A stretch of 43,371 bases of DNA. It comes from a virus. How positions within the stretch are numbered: the first letter of the stretch is position 1; each line of letters opens with the position of its first letter. Where the stretch lies: the IMG/VR virus record IMGVR_UViG_3300020202_000036, positions 1 through 43,371 of that record. The stretch is one strand, 5' to 3'. Below are positions 13,121 to 19,247 of the stretch, piece by piece. The notes below the pieces were generated by a model. That model saw nothing but the letters and a program-made list of their open reading frames with translations, searched no databases and was not told where the DNA came from. Both the position numbers and the translations under genes were made by a program.

Positions 13121-13482
13121 GCAGTCCTCCTCTTGCGTTCTGAAATTTGTTCTTGCCTGAAACCAGGAAGCGCGATTTGATGTGACTGTGATACTGGATC
13201 AATCCACATGATTTCTGGAGCGCAGTTTTCCCAGTTCAGACGATTTTCAGGTTTCAGGTTCTGCTCAAATCCGAAGTGCTCGACCATGAAGCTATAGAAC
13301 TGGAAAGTAAATCCGACCTCGCCCTTGTAGAGCGCGAGCATCCACGAATAGGAAGGGCAATCTTCCCTCATCCATCGTTGACACTCTTTATGAAAGTCCG
13401 TCATATACTGAATGCGGCGCTCTCGAAGAAAGGCCCGAAATCGTTCTGAGTCCTCTCGATAAAACAGGTACTTTTGCTTCAT
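13117..13482 (-). CDS. Hypothetical protein, first gene of the early operon
   Basis: A 121-residue protein, MKQKYLFYREDSERFRAFL..., rich in aromatic and charged residues (SYSWMLALYKGEVGFTFQFYSFMVEHFGF). It is the first confident gene downstream of the leftward promoter, after a long leader. The family is not recognised. The first-expressed position suggests a host take-over or control function, which is inference. Confidence 0.7.
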   Translation of the reverse strand: MKQKYLFYREDSERFRAFLRERRIQYMTDFHKECQRWMREDCPSYSWMLALYKGEVGFTFQFYSFMVEHFGFEQNLKPENRLNWENCAPEIMWIDPVSQSHQIALPGFRQEQISERKRRTA

Positions 13483-14262
13483 CGCAAAATCCTGCGAGGC
13501 TCAGAATCCTGCGATTGACCGCAGGGGATTGCGATGGCCTTAAAAAAAGGGGGGGTGTATAATCCCCCTATGAAAATTTTGTCCACGGCCCGCACGGCCG
13601 GCGATACAGGCGACGGAGAGGTGGCCCAGATGCCGGCTTCCATCCCTTTCGGCGTGGACAAAAACAAAAGGCCGCGCCTGTCCCCTCGATGAGGAGATCG
13701 GCGCGGCCAGATGACTACATCAAAGAGTGCGGGCTGAGGGGATTGGATACCCCTCGGCGAAGTTTCCCCCGCCGCCCAAGCCCGCATAAAAAATGCCCGG
13801 GGCCGGTTACCGGTCCAGGGCTTCACTTTTCCCCTCTTTTATTTGGGCATTTAGGGTCATTTACTTATCCGTTTGTGCTAAAATGCGGGCAACCTGTCAG
13901 GCGGCCCGTGAGGGACGGGCGTTTTGCGTCCGTTTCCTCTATGACTTTAAGGCGGCTGGCCGGGCTATCCTCATCTTTTCCCGTGCCCTTATCGGGTACA
14001 CCCTCTGTTACCTGTCGGAGGTGTTGCTTACTCCGAGAGAGGGTGAATCGCAATGCGGGCGAGAAGTTCGAGGGGTCGAAAGATGCTGAAGCGCATCTTC
14101 GATTTCCTTGGGTTTGTGCTTGAACATCGGAAAGCCGTGTCTGCGTTAGTGAACACGCTGATCGACTACATCACTTAACCCGTGGGGCTCTGGCCCGGCC
14201 AGTTCGCTGATTTCTGAAAGATCGGTTTCGTCGTCGGTAACTTTTTAGTCGGCGTGGGAGCG
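13483..14262. other. Long untranslated leader / control region
   Basis: About 780 bases without a confident gene. On the minus strand this would be the leader of the early transcript. It holds several strong hairpins: a 9-bp stem GGCCGCGCC/GGCGCGGCC near 13669-13710, GAGGGG/CCCCTC near 13737-13756, and an AAATGCCC/GGGCATTT stem enclosing CCGGTTACCGG near 13790-13856. Short plus-strand frames run through 13883-14178; one is listed separately. An antitermination or regulatory RNA role is possible. Confidence 0.4.
14083..14178 (+). CDS. Possible small amphipathic peptide
   Basis: A 31-residue frame starting MLKRIFDFLGFVLEHRK with GAGGGG eight bases upstream. An overlapping frame ends inside its start (ATGCTGA), suggesting coupling. 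An alternative in-frame ATG at 14053 would add ten basic residues. It is antisense to the early leader. Size and amphipathicity fit a small membrane-active peptide or a random frame; I am not sure it is a gene. Confidence 0.35.
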   Translation: MLKRIFDFLGFVLEHRKAVSALVNTLIDYIT

Positions 14263-14336
14263 CCCTAAAAAAAAGTTCATTTGGCTACACTCAGGATACA
14301 CCTGGTGTAGCCACTAGTCAAGAACTTTTTTTAGGG
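14263..14336. promoter_or_regulatory. Nested palindrome at the genetic switch
   Basis: The outer arms CCCTAAAAAAAAGTTC (14263-14278) and GAACTTTTTTTAGGG (14322-14336) match over 15 bases with one A bulged. The inner arms TGGCTACAC (14282-14290) and GTGTAGCCA (14305-14313) match over nine, and CAGG/CCTG continues the stem to a five-base loop. The right outer arm contains the Shine-Dalgarno sequence of the gene at 14346, and the inner stem covers a leftward promoter. It can act as a repressor operator, an RNA hairpin that hides the ribosome site, or a bidirectional terminator, since A and T tracts flank the stem. Confidence 0.8.
14293..14321 (-). promoter_or_regulatory. Leftward early promoter
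   Basis: On the minus strand TTGACT (14321-14316) and TATCCT (14298-14293) are 17 bp apart, a good sigma70 promoter lying inside the nested palindrome. It points into the early operon and is the only strong leftward promoter I see upstream of it. Binding at the GTGTAGCCA half-sites would cover the spacer and the start site, so repression in the lysogen is expected. Confidence 0.7.
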
Positions 14337-14345
14337 GAGTGTTCA

Positions 14346-14630
14346 GTGCGCGGACCGCAGTTGAATATTAGGGGACTTACCGCCGAGGAGATACGCCAGT
14401 TTGATGATGCAAGGAAGGGCATCGGACCGGAAGGGTCTGATGTAACAAGGAAGATTTTTCTAAAGATGCTTTTGCGGGTATGGAAGGCTACTCAGGTTCG
14501 ACGATCTGGAGCGGAACGGGAACGGTTGGGAGAGGCGGTTGTAATAGAGACGCAAGCTGATGTAGAAGCTTTTCGGCAGCTCGGCGGGAAAGCAACACGG
14601 AGAACTCGGAAGAAGGGGACTGGCGGATGA
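14346..14630 (+). CDS. Ribbon-helix-helix-like regulator, candidate lysogeny repressor
   Basis: A 94-residue basic protein with a GTG start and GGGGAG seven bases upstream. QLNIRGLTAEEIRQFDDA gives a strand and first helix, and SDVTRKIFLKMLLRVWKAT the second helix, the Arc/CopG order. The rest is a charged tail ending RRTRKKGTGG. It lies directly downstream of the nested palindrome, so it probably binds it and represses the early promoter as well as its own expression. No CI-type helix-turn-helix repressor is visible nearby. The fold assignment is by eye. Confidence 0.6.
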   Translation: MRGPQLNIRGLTAEEIRQFDDARKGIGPEGSDVTRKIFLKMLLRVWKATQVRRSGAERERLGEAVVIETQADVEAFRQLGGKATRRTRKKGTGG

Positions 14631-14673
14631 TGATCTCAAACATCCCCTCACAAGGTTCAACACGTATATCCAC
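14488..14673 (-). CDS. Possible antisense-overlapping protein
   Basis: A 61-residue frame on the strand opposite the 3' half of the RHH-like gene. From a GTG at 14673 with GAGGGG upstream it reads MDIRVEPCEGMFEIII, then SSEFSVLLSRRAAEKLLHQL, which looks like a real strand-strand-helix protein. Two good frames on opposite strands over about 140 bases is unusual. Either could be the accident; the RHH gene has the better context. Confidence 0.4.
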   Translation of the reverse strand: MDIRVEPCEGMFEIIIRQSPSSEFSVLLSRRAAEKLLHQLASLLQPPLPTVPVPLQIVEPE

Positions 14674-14798
14674 AGAGCCCCTCGCCCCTCCCCCTAGGGG
14701 CTTCAATTCATTCAAATGATGCGAAATTATACAGCTTCACAAATGTAACGGTCAAGCAAACATTCTCATTTCTAAAATAGATATTCCTAGGATTTCCT
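14674..14798. other. AT-rich intergenic stretch
   Basis: Much lower GC than its surroundings from about 14700 onward. It ends in TAAAAT about 20 bases before the next gene, a possible -10 box without a clear -35. I see nothing else in it. Confidence 0.35.
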
Positions 14799-15044
14799 AT
14801 GTCTAAATCGGAGCGTGGTCAGTTTAACAAGAACATTAAAAAGAAGTTGGCGCGTGATTTTGAGCGCGCTTGTGATGAGGACAACATCCCATCAAACCGG
14901 CAGCTTGAAAATCTAATCGCGGATTGGTTGGCGAGTCGAAAGGGCGTAATTAAGAAGGCCGGGACATTACCAAGACGAAACAGTCGCGGCAAAAATATTG
15001 GCTTCCTAAAGGGTGCCCCGTTCATCTTCGAATTGGTGGGTTAA
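14799..15044 (+). CDS. Second ribbon-helix-helix-like DNA-binding protein
   Basis: An 81-residue basic protein. QFNKNIKKKLARDFERACDE followed by NRQLENLIADWLASRK fits a strand and two helices of an RHH domain (residues about 7-50); the tail is lysine/arginine-rich. It may be a co-regulator of the switch or an Arc-like partner of the 14346 gene. The evidence is pattern only. Confidence 0.6.
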   Translation: MSKSERGQFNKNIKKKLARDFERACDEDNIPSNRQLENLIADWLASRKGVIKKAGTLPRRNSRGKNIGFLKGAPFIFELVG

Positions 15045-15083
15045 GACCACTCGGCGGCGGTGAGTACAAGACGTGAGGCTTTT

Positions 15084-15488
15084 ATGAAATGGGCTATGCT
15101 GTCGGGATTGTTGATGACTGGATGCGTGGCCCACTTGCCGACGATGGTTTCAACAACTTCGCTTGGCGAGAATGAAAAACCCATTTGCATGGCAACGGGC
15201 AAGGCCTCATCGGTCTCCCTGTGGTTTTTAGGTCCTTTTGATGATGATTCCTTGCGCGCGGCAATTAAGGACGCCATAGGCCCCACCGATGCCGACACGA
15301 TGGTTAATGTATTCGTGGATCGTTCAATCTTTTGTATTCCGTTCTGTCAGTTTCCTTTGCTACTCATGAGAACAACGCAGGTCTATGGAACGCTAATCAA
15401 ATACACTGATTCCTCTTTTGCCCATACCGAATTGATTTCGGGGCATCCCGTCGATCCTGATAGTAACCCGCCTATTTGGGATAAGTAA
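15084..15488 (+). CDS. TRL-like lipoprotein
   Basis: A 134-residue protein from the ATG at 15084 with GAGG upstream. MKWAMLSGLLMTGC is a short lipoprotein signal with an LMTG-C lipobox. The mature part, ATGKASSVSLWFLGPFDDDSLRAAIKDA and then MVNVFVDRS and TTQVYGTLIKY, follows the order of the TRL-like lipoprotein family (GKA, small-residue loop, D-S-x-x-A, vyG). A lipoprotein between the repressor-like genes and integrase would be expressed from the prophage and is a good lysogenic-conversion candidate. Confidence 0.7.
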   Translation: MKWAMLSGLLMTGCVAHLPTMVSTTSLGENEKPICMATGKASSVSLWFLGPFDDDSLRAAIKDAIGPTDADTMVNVFVDRSIFCIPFCQFPLLLMRTTQVYGTLIKYTDSSFAHTELISGHPVDPDSNPPIWDK

Positions 15489-15496
15489 GCGCCTTT

Positions 15497-15697
15497 ATGA
15501 CCTGGCCTCTCTCCAAGGAACCCTCTTCCACCTGCCCCGAGTGCGGATCGGGGTCCTTTTCTTTTCAGAATCATCCGGTGCCGATTCCCGATAACTTGTC
15601 CTGGTGCTACCCCTACCCGGATTGCAAGCTGACCACGTCCCACGACCATTACACGTGCTTCCCCCACGAGCATAAATGGGTCCAGGAGAGGACGTAG
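15497..15697 (+). CDS. Small zinc-binding protein before integrase
   Basis: A 66-residue protein with CPECGSGSF near the front and CYPYPDC, HDHYTCFPHEH further on, a dense cysteine/histidine pattern. Its stop directly adjoins the integrase ATG, so the two are surely co-transcribed. It might be a recombination directionality or regulatory partner, but the family is not recognised. Confidence 0.75.
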   Translation: MTWPLSKEPSSTCPECGSGSFSFQNHPVPIPDNLSWCYPYPDCKLTTSHDHYTCFPHEHKWVQERT

Positions 15698-16735
15698 ATG
15701 GCAAAGCTGATCGTTCGCCAGGGCGTGTACTACTCAGATCTTCGCATCGGCAAAAAGCGCATCCGCCGCGCCCTCTCAACGGACAAGCGCATTGCCGAAA
15801 ACAAGCTGGCGGACCTCATCCAAGAACGCCAGGCCATGCGTCACGGACATGCCCCGGAGAACGCCTCCTGGGCCACGTTCCGGGACAAGTTCTTGGACGA
15901 GCAGAAGACCAAGGCCCGTCCTACTTACGACATCTACCGTCACGCCGTGGAACGCTTAGAAGCCTTCCGGCAAATCCACTATCTGCGCGAGATAACCCCC
16001 GCCCTCCTCAATGACCTCATGACGGACTGGCGCAAGCCCAAATGGAGAAAACGGGGTAAGAAGTTCAAAAACAAGAAATTCCCCATCGGCCTGTATATGC
16101 GGAACCGAATGCTTCGGGCGCTCAAGACCATGATGACGCGGGCCGAGTCCTACACCCTCGTAAAGCCCCAGAAATGGGCCAGCGTGGCCTATGACCGCGA
16201 GCCCAAGGGAAGACTCCTTTGGTACACGGCGGACGAGCTGCGCGGCCTCCTGGCCGGTTCCTCGGGGGTCTGGAAGACGATTGTCCTACTTGGGGCCAGG
16301 GCGGGTCTTCGGCGGGCGGAAATGTACCATCTGGAATGGTCTGATGTGGACTTTGCCAGGAACCGAATCCATATCGCCCCGAAGGCCGGCTGGAACCCCA
16401 AGGACTATGAGCGCCGCTGGATTCCCATGACGGCGGACCTCCGGGCGCATCTGGAAGCCCTGCCTAAAGGGCAATACGTCGTGGAAGAGGACGGCCAACG
16501 CCCGACCATCGGGGCTATGTCCGTCCTGTTCGCCCGACTTTTGAAGAAGGCCAATTTGAAAGGGTCGATCCATATCCTCCGGCACACCTTCGGGGCGCAT
16601 CTGGCCTCGGCGGGGGTCTCCATTTACAAGATTCAAGAACTCATGGGACATTCGGACTCGGAGACGACGGCGATTTACGCCCATCTCGCCCCCGAGTCCA
16701 TAGAGGACGCCGTTTCCCGCCTTCCTACCCTCTAA
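15698..16735 (+). CDS. int: Tyrosine-recombinase integrase
   Basis: A 345-residue integrase. Residues 1-45 are a basic arm-binding domain, about 55-165 the core-binding domain, and 170-345 the catalytic domain. Visible catalytic residues are R205 (GARAGLRRAEM), H292 and R295 (HILRHTF), H318 (MGHSD) and the nucleophile Y327 (AIYAHL). It integrates and excises the phage by site-specific recombination. A hairpin directly after the stop and repeats beyond it suggest attP lies at 16.74-16.95 kb. Confidence 0.95.
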   Translation: MAKLIVRQGVYYSDLRIGKKRIRRALSTDKRIAENKLADLIQERQAMRHGHAPENASWATFRDKFLDEQKTKARPTYDIYRHAVERLEAFRQIHYLREITPALLNDLMTDWRKPKWRKRGKKFKNKKFPIGLYMRNRMLRALKTMMTRAESYTLVKPQKWASVAYDREPKGRLLWYTADELRGLLAGSSGVWKTIVLLGARAGLRRAEMYHLEWSDVDFARNRIHIAPKAGWNPKDYERRWIPMTADLRAHLEALPKGQYVVEEDGQRPTIGAMSVLFARLLKKANLKGSIHILRHTFGAHLASAGVSIYKIQELMGHSDSETTAIYAHLAPESIEDAVSRLPTL

Positions 16736-16740
16736 ACGCC

Positions 16741-16782
16741 ACGAGGCCCGCCCACTTGGTCATGAAAGTGGACAGGCCTCGT
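16741..16782 (+). terminator. Hairpin after integrase
   Basis: ACGAGGCC (16741-16748) pairs with GGCCTCGT (16775-16782), with CCACTT/AAGTGG continuing the stem inside. No T tract follows on the plus strand. On the minus strand a T6 run lies just before it, not after it. It is a strong hairpin at the end of integrase, probably a weak terminator or part of the att region. Confidence 0.5.
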
Positions 16783-16952
16783 CGGAAAAAACTTGCGGGG
16801 GTAGCAAGTTACGAGGGAAACGTCCTGATACGAGGGAACAGGGCAAAAACAGCCTTCTCCGACGGAAAAAGCGTCAAATGCTGTTGGGCCCCGAAAAGCC
16901 TCACGAGGCAAGGCTTGGAACCAAAGCGGAACCTTGTAAATTCTCCCATGAG
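16783..16952. other. Candidate attachment region
   Basis: This gene-free stretch between integrase and the next promoter has two direct repeats TACGAGGGAA at 16810-16819 and 16829-16838, 19 bp apart, which could be arm-type integrase sites. An imperfect inverted repeat AAGCCT/AGGCTT lies near 16896-16916. Placement next to int is what is expected for attP, but no core can be proved without the host sequence. Confidence 0.4.
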
Positions 16953-16985
16953 TCTAGACAAATCTAGGATTGTCTAGAGTATAAT
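16953..16985 (+). promoter_or_regulatory. Promoter with inverted-repeat operator
   Basis: A perfect TATAAT (16980-16985) follows TAGACA (16955-16960) at a long 19-bp spacing. A perfect 8-bp inverted repeat, TCTAGACA (16953-16960) and TGTCTAGA (16971-16978), fills the promoter, including the -35 region. A repressor dimer here would shut it off, or an activator could compensate for the spacing. It drives the three genes at 17019-17541. Confidence 0.7.
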
Positions 16986-17018
16986 GGTCGCACCAAAACC
17001 TGGGGAGGATAAGACGTT

Positions 17019-17153
17019 ATGCCAAAGAAGACGCCAGTTTGCCGCCATTGCGGGGAGCCGAAAGAATCCCACGTAGGAGACAATTTGGCTTGCGTGTCCA
17101 AGTTGCCGACGAATTGGGAACCTGTGACAGACGGGGAGGACAAGGCGTCATGA
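17019..17153 (+). CDS. Stand-alone zinc module paralogous to the Ea22-like protein
   Basis: A 44-residue protein, MPKKTPVCRHCGEPKESH..., with GGGGAGG upstream. CRHCGEPKE, HVGD, LACVSK and PTNWEP are shared almost residue for residue with residues about 130-160 of the early protein at 3614-4321. The four ligands would be C-x2-C, H and C. It is first in a small operon behind an operator-like repeat. Possibly a mimic or competitor of the larger protein; that is speculation. Confidence 0.75.
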   Translation: MPKKTPVCRHCGEPKESHVGDNLACVSKLPTNWEPVTDGEDKAS

Positions 17154-17314
17154 CGTTCAAGAAAGCGCTGTTCTACGTGGGCTGGGCGGTCATTATTTCA
17201 AGCGGTTGGATTTGGGCCAGGGTGTTGGCGGGGACGGACGCTCCGCTGATCCTGGTGGCGCTTCTGGTCATGATGGCGGGCATCGTCATTCTTTGTTTTG
17301 GGGACCCGTCATGA
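17150..17314 (+). CDS. Small two-helix membrane protein
   Basis: A 54-residue protein (MTFKKALFYVGWAVIISSGW...) with two hydrophobic helices, about residues 6-24 and 31-50. It starts with an ATGA overlap. Small membrane proteins next to int are often superinfection-exclusion or morons; nothing here proves that. Confidence 0.7.
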   Translation: MTFKKALFYVGWAVIISSGWIWARVLAGTDAPLILVALLVMMAGIVILCFGDPS

Positions 17315-17541
17315 ATCAGCATGACCTCATGTACTGGAAAGTTAGCGCGGTATGGTTCTTGGGGATCTGGGGAATTCTCTTTTTTTTCCCCACTCAGGAA
17401 GAGAAGCGGGACGACAGGTTTCGAGTGTTTAAGGTCTTCTGTTTTATGGCCGGCGTCATCTCTGGCCTCATGATCCTGATCGGCCAAATCGGCGGGGTCG
17501 AGGTCATTCCTATCCCCGTGGGCGACCTGGGCGGGAATTAA
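17311..17541 (+). CDS. Small membrane protein
   Basis: A 76-residue protein from the ATG at 17311 (ATGA overlap) with hydrophobic segments SAVWFLGIWGILFFF and FCFMAGVISGLMILIG, separated by a charged loop (EEKRDDRFR). It ends at the convergent terminator. Confidence 0.7.
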   Translation: MNQHDLMYWKVSAVWFLGIWGILFFFPTQEEKRDDRFRVFKVFCFMAGVISGLMILIGQIGGVEVIPIPVGDLGGN

Positions 17542-17587
17542 AAGAGAACCCCCGGAGGGCCGAGGCTTAATCGGAGTTCTCCGGGGG
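17537..17587 (-). terminator. Convergent terminator at the end of the late operon
   Basis: CCCCCGGAG (17549-17557) pairs with CTCCGGGGG (17579-17587), with CCGA/TCGG inside. On the minus strand the stem is followed by TTCTCTTTTAATT. It ends leftward late transcription; the plus-strand genes also stop here. Confidence 0.75.
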
Positions 17588-17618
17588 CAATCCACGCCCC
17601 GACATGGGGGCCTATTTT

Positions 17619-17661
17619 ACCGGGATTCCCGGTGAATTCTATTTCTCCCGGGATTCCCGGG
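17619..17661. repeat. Two copies of a CCGGGATTCCCGG palindrome
   Basis: ACCGGGATTCCCGGT (17619-17633) and CCCGGGATTCCCGGG (17647-17661) are near-perfect palindromes 28 bp apart. The second lies inside the 3' end of the last late gene and encodes its repeated S-R-E residues. They are probably further hairpins of the transcript end. Confidence 0.5.
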
Positions 17662-17794
17662 ATTTGCGCTCTTCGGCCCCGCAGCCTTTCCGGCATATTC
17701 GGAACAGATAGGACCCGTGGCATGGACAATCGGGACCGCCCATCCAGTTTGACCAGAGGTGCCGGCAGATAAGGCGGCGCAGGGCTTTCAGCAT
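17639..17794 (-). CDS. Small cysteine-rich protein, last late gene
   Basis: A 51-residue protein (MLKALRRLICRHLWSNW...) with DCPCHGS and RICRKGCGAEE, a likely zinc site, and a repetitive basic tail (KSRESREK). Its start overlaps the previous stop. Confidence 0.65.
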   Translation of the reverse strand: MLKALRRLICRHLWSNWMGGPDCPCHGSYLFRICRKGCGAEERKSRESREK

Positions 17795-17916
17795 GGGGCG
17801 AGCCTTCGCACCCGCCCATAAGCCGCCCTTGCGCCCTGGATGCCCTTCCCGATCCCCGCCCCCACGAGCATGAGCGCGAAGGCGGTCAGGAAGCGAAGGA
17901 CCTGGCGGAGGGTCAT
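17788..17916 (-). CDS. Small membrane-associated protein
   Basis: A 42-residue protein (MTLRQVLRFLTAFALMLVGA...) with one hydrophobic helix over residues 8-25 and a basic tail. It starts with an ATGA overlap on the holin-like gene, so it probably belongs to the lysis set. Confidence 0.65.
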   Translation of the reverse strand: MTLRQVLRFLTAFALMLVGAGIGKGIQGARAAYGRVRRLAPC

Positions 17917-18194
17917 CCGACCTTGGTGTTAGCTGAAACGCGACCGTAGATTCCAATAGCCCCGAGAACCGTATAAACAAAAGGCGGAATTTCGGGGAGT
18001 TCCCAACCCATCTGCGGGGCAAGGGTAAGCCGAGTGCTCTCGTAAGTGCCGATCAAGACCGTCACGATACCCGCGAGGACGGCCTTACTTTGATACCAGG
18101 GTTTCTTATTTTCCATGGGAGACCCCTCCTTCAATTCGAGTTTCTTTGCGATCTTCTTTCCGATCATCCTGTAGACCACGTTTTTTAGGCCCAT
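17913..18194 (-). CDS. Holin-like membrane protein with two possible starts
   Basis: From the ATG at 18194 the protein is 93 residues; from the in-frame ATG at 18116 it is 67 and begins MENKKPWYQSKAVLAGIV. Both starts have good ribosome sites (GGAGG and AAGGAGGGG). The short form has two hydrophobic segments and ends IGIYGRVSANTKVG, the pattern of small phage holins of the PWYQSK type. The extra 26 residues are basic and amphipathic (VVYRMIGKKIAKKLELKEG), which could make the long form an inhibitor. It lies next to the M23 endopeptidase. Confidence 0.7.
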   Translation of the reverse strand: MGLKNVVYRMIGKKIAKKLELKEGSPMENKKPWYQSKAVLAGIVTVLIGTYESTRLTLAPQMGWELPEIPPFVYTVLGAIGIYGRVSANTKVG

Positions 18195-18266
18195 TCCGCT
18201 GCCTCCATAACAACTCTCTGAAGCTCGTGAACCGCCACTTGATGGAAATCCGCAAGGGGATGCGCA

Positions 18267-18767
18267 CTAGACGAACTCAACTCTGAGGAGTTCCCGGCTG
18301 GGCCATGTCTCAGGCTGAAAATGTAAATGCGCGGCCGAGCTATTGCCCGTATTCCCCACATGCCCGATGATCTGCCCCGCCTTCACCGTGTCGCCCTCAT
18401 TGACCAATATCTCGCGTAGGTGGCAGTAGCCAAATCGAATGGAGCCCGCTTGGGGATGAAGGCAGTGATGCCAGATGCGAAGGCCGAGAGGTCCTGGCGT
18501 CTCCCGCCCTGTCTCTTTGTCATAGAGGAGATGCGGCCCCGCGATGGCAATCCGACCATCCATCACCGCGTAGACGTTGGCTCCTAGGATTTCCCGAATA
18601 GGTTTCCCTTGGGCGTCCCGCTGTTTGCCGAAATCAATTCCCTTGTGATAGCTCTGCCACCGGGCGCCACGTTCCCCAGGCCCAGCGGTAATGGGAAATC
18701 CCGGGTCCACCGGGCGTTGAGCTAGGGAAAGGACGATTCCCTTGTTGCCAAACGTCTCAGTCGTCAT
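18267..18767 (-). CDS. M23 (LytM-type) endopeptidase, endolysin
   Basis: A 166-residue protein without a signal peptide. The zinc site is visible: H41 and D45 (HKGIDFG), then HLHF with H147 and H149, plus H116 in GYCHL. GDTVKAGQIIGHVGNTGNS is the typical lysostaphin-fold glycine hairpin. It cuts peptidoglycan cross-bridges and is the lysis enzyme, expected to need the adjacent holin for export. Confidence 0.9.
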   Translation of the reverse strand: MTTETFGNKGIVLSLAQRPVDPGFPITAGPGERGARWQSYHKGIDFGKQRDAQGKPIREILGANVYAVMDGRIAIAGPHLLYDKETGRETPGPLGLRIWHHCLHPQAGSIRFGYCHLREILVNEGDTVKAGQIIGHVGNTGNSSAAHLHFQPETWPSRELLRVEFV

Positions 18768-18912
18768 CTTCGTCGTCCTGGAGCCGCCGGGCGTCGGCTT
18801 TCTTCTGGAGGCATTTGAGACACGCTTTGTAGGCCGGCTCGTTGAACACTTTCACGTGTTCCGCAGGATTCCCGTCTTGTTTGATTGGGGAACGGCAGTA
18901 AAAGCAGATCAC
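18757..18912 (-). CDS. Small zinc-binding protein
   Basis: A 51-residue protein with a GTG start overlapping the previous stop (GTGA). It has CFYCRSP and CLKCLQKK, four cysteines of a split ribbon, and a very acidic tail (QDDEDDD). Confidence 0.7.
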   Translation of the reverse strand: MICFYCRSPIKQDGNPAEHVKVFNEPAYKACLKCLQKKADARRLQDDEDDD

Positions 18913-19184
18913 CGGACGCGCCTCAGGAGTTCCTTGATGTCTTTTCGCATCTCATCCTGGTCTTTGCTAAAGTGGGAAAGCCTCTCCACTTGGACGGCCT
19001 GGAACTGCTGGATGCTAATGATTTCCTTGGTATGAGCCTTCACCGTCTCAACCGTTTGGTCCCAGGTATGGCCCTTGATGATATAAGCGACGATGATCCC
19101 GCCCACTGTGACAACAATGGGCCAATTCTTCAGAAACCGGCTCCATCCCTTATCATCCGAACGTCGTCCCTCGATCACGGCCAA
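18909..19184 (-). CDS. Membrane-anchored coiled-coil protein of the lysis region
   Basis: A 91-residue protein: a short charged front, one transmembrane helix (WPIVVTVGGIIVAYII, about residues 21-37) and a long coiled coil (about 42-91) ending KELLRRVR. The topology is that of an i-spanin or a hemolysin XhlA-like lysis accessory. Position beside endolysin and holin supports that. Confidence 0.65.
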   Translation of the reverse strand: MAVIEGRRSDDKGWSRFLKNWPIVVTVGGIIVAYIIKGHTWDQTVETVKAHTKEIISIQQFQAVQVERLSHFSKDQDEMRKDIKELLRRVR

Positions 19185-19194
19185 TCCCTCCTAC

Positions 19195-19211
19195 CCGGCA
19201 ATCATGGCCGG
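19195..19211. repeat. Short hairpin repeated at 203-219
   Basis: CCGGCAATCATGGCCGG differs by one base from 203-219, and the change keeps the stem paired. A second hairpin (CCCGCC/GGCGGG) lies next to it in the same 63-bp gap between genes. Confidence 0.4.
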
Positions 19212-19247
19212 TGCCAATTCCCGCCAATCAGGGGCGGGCGCTCCTTG

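Noticed and set aside
13479-13826. 115-residue minus-strand frame in the control region
   Set aside because: Arginine/proline-rich low-information sequence crossing several strong hairpins, without a ribosome site.
16756-16977. 73-residue plus-strand frame after integrase
   Set aside because: It runs through the int hairpin, the direct repeats and the operator of the next promoter, has no ribosome site, and reads like untranslated DNA.
18196-18266. Separate small basic protein before the holin
   Set aside because: A GTG frame of about 54 residues overlaps the holin front, but it reads as basic filler; the longer holin form explains the same bases better.
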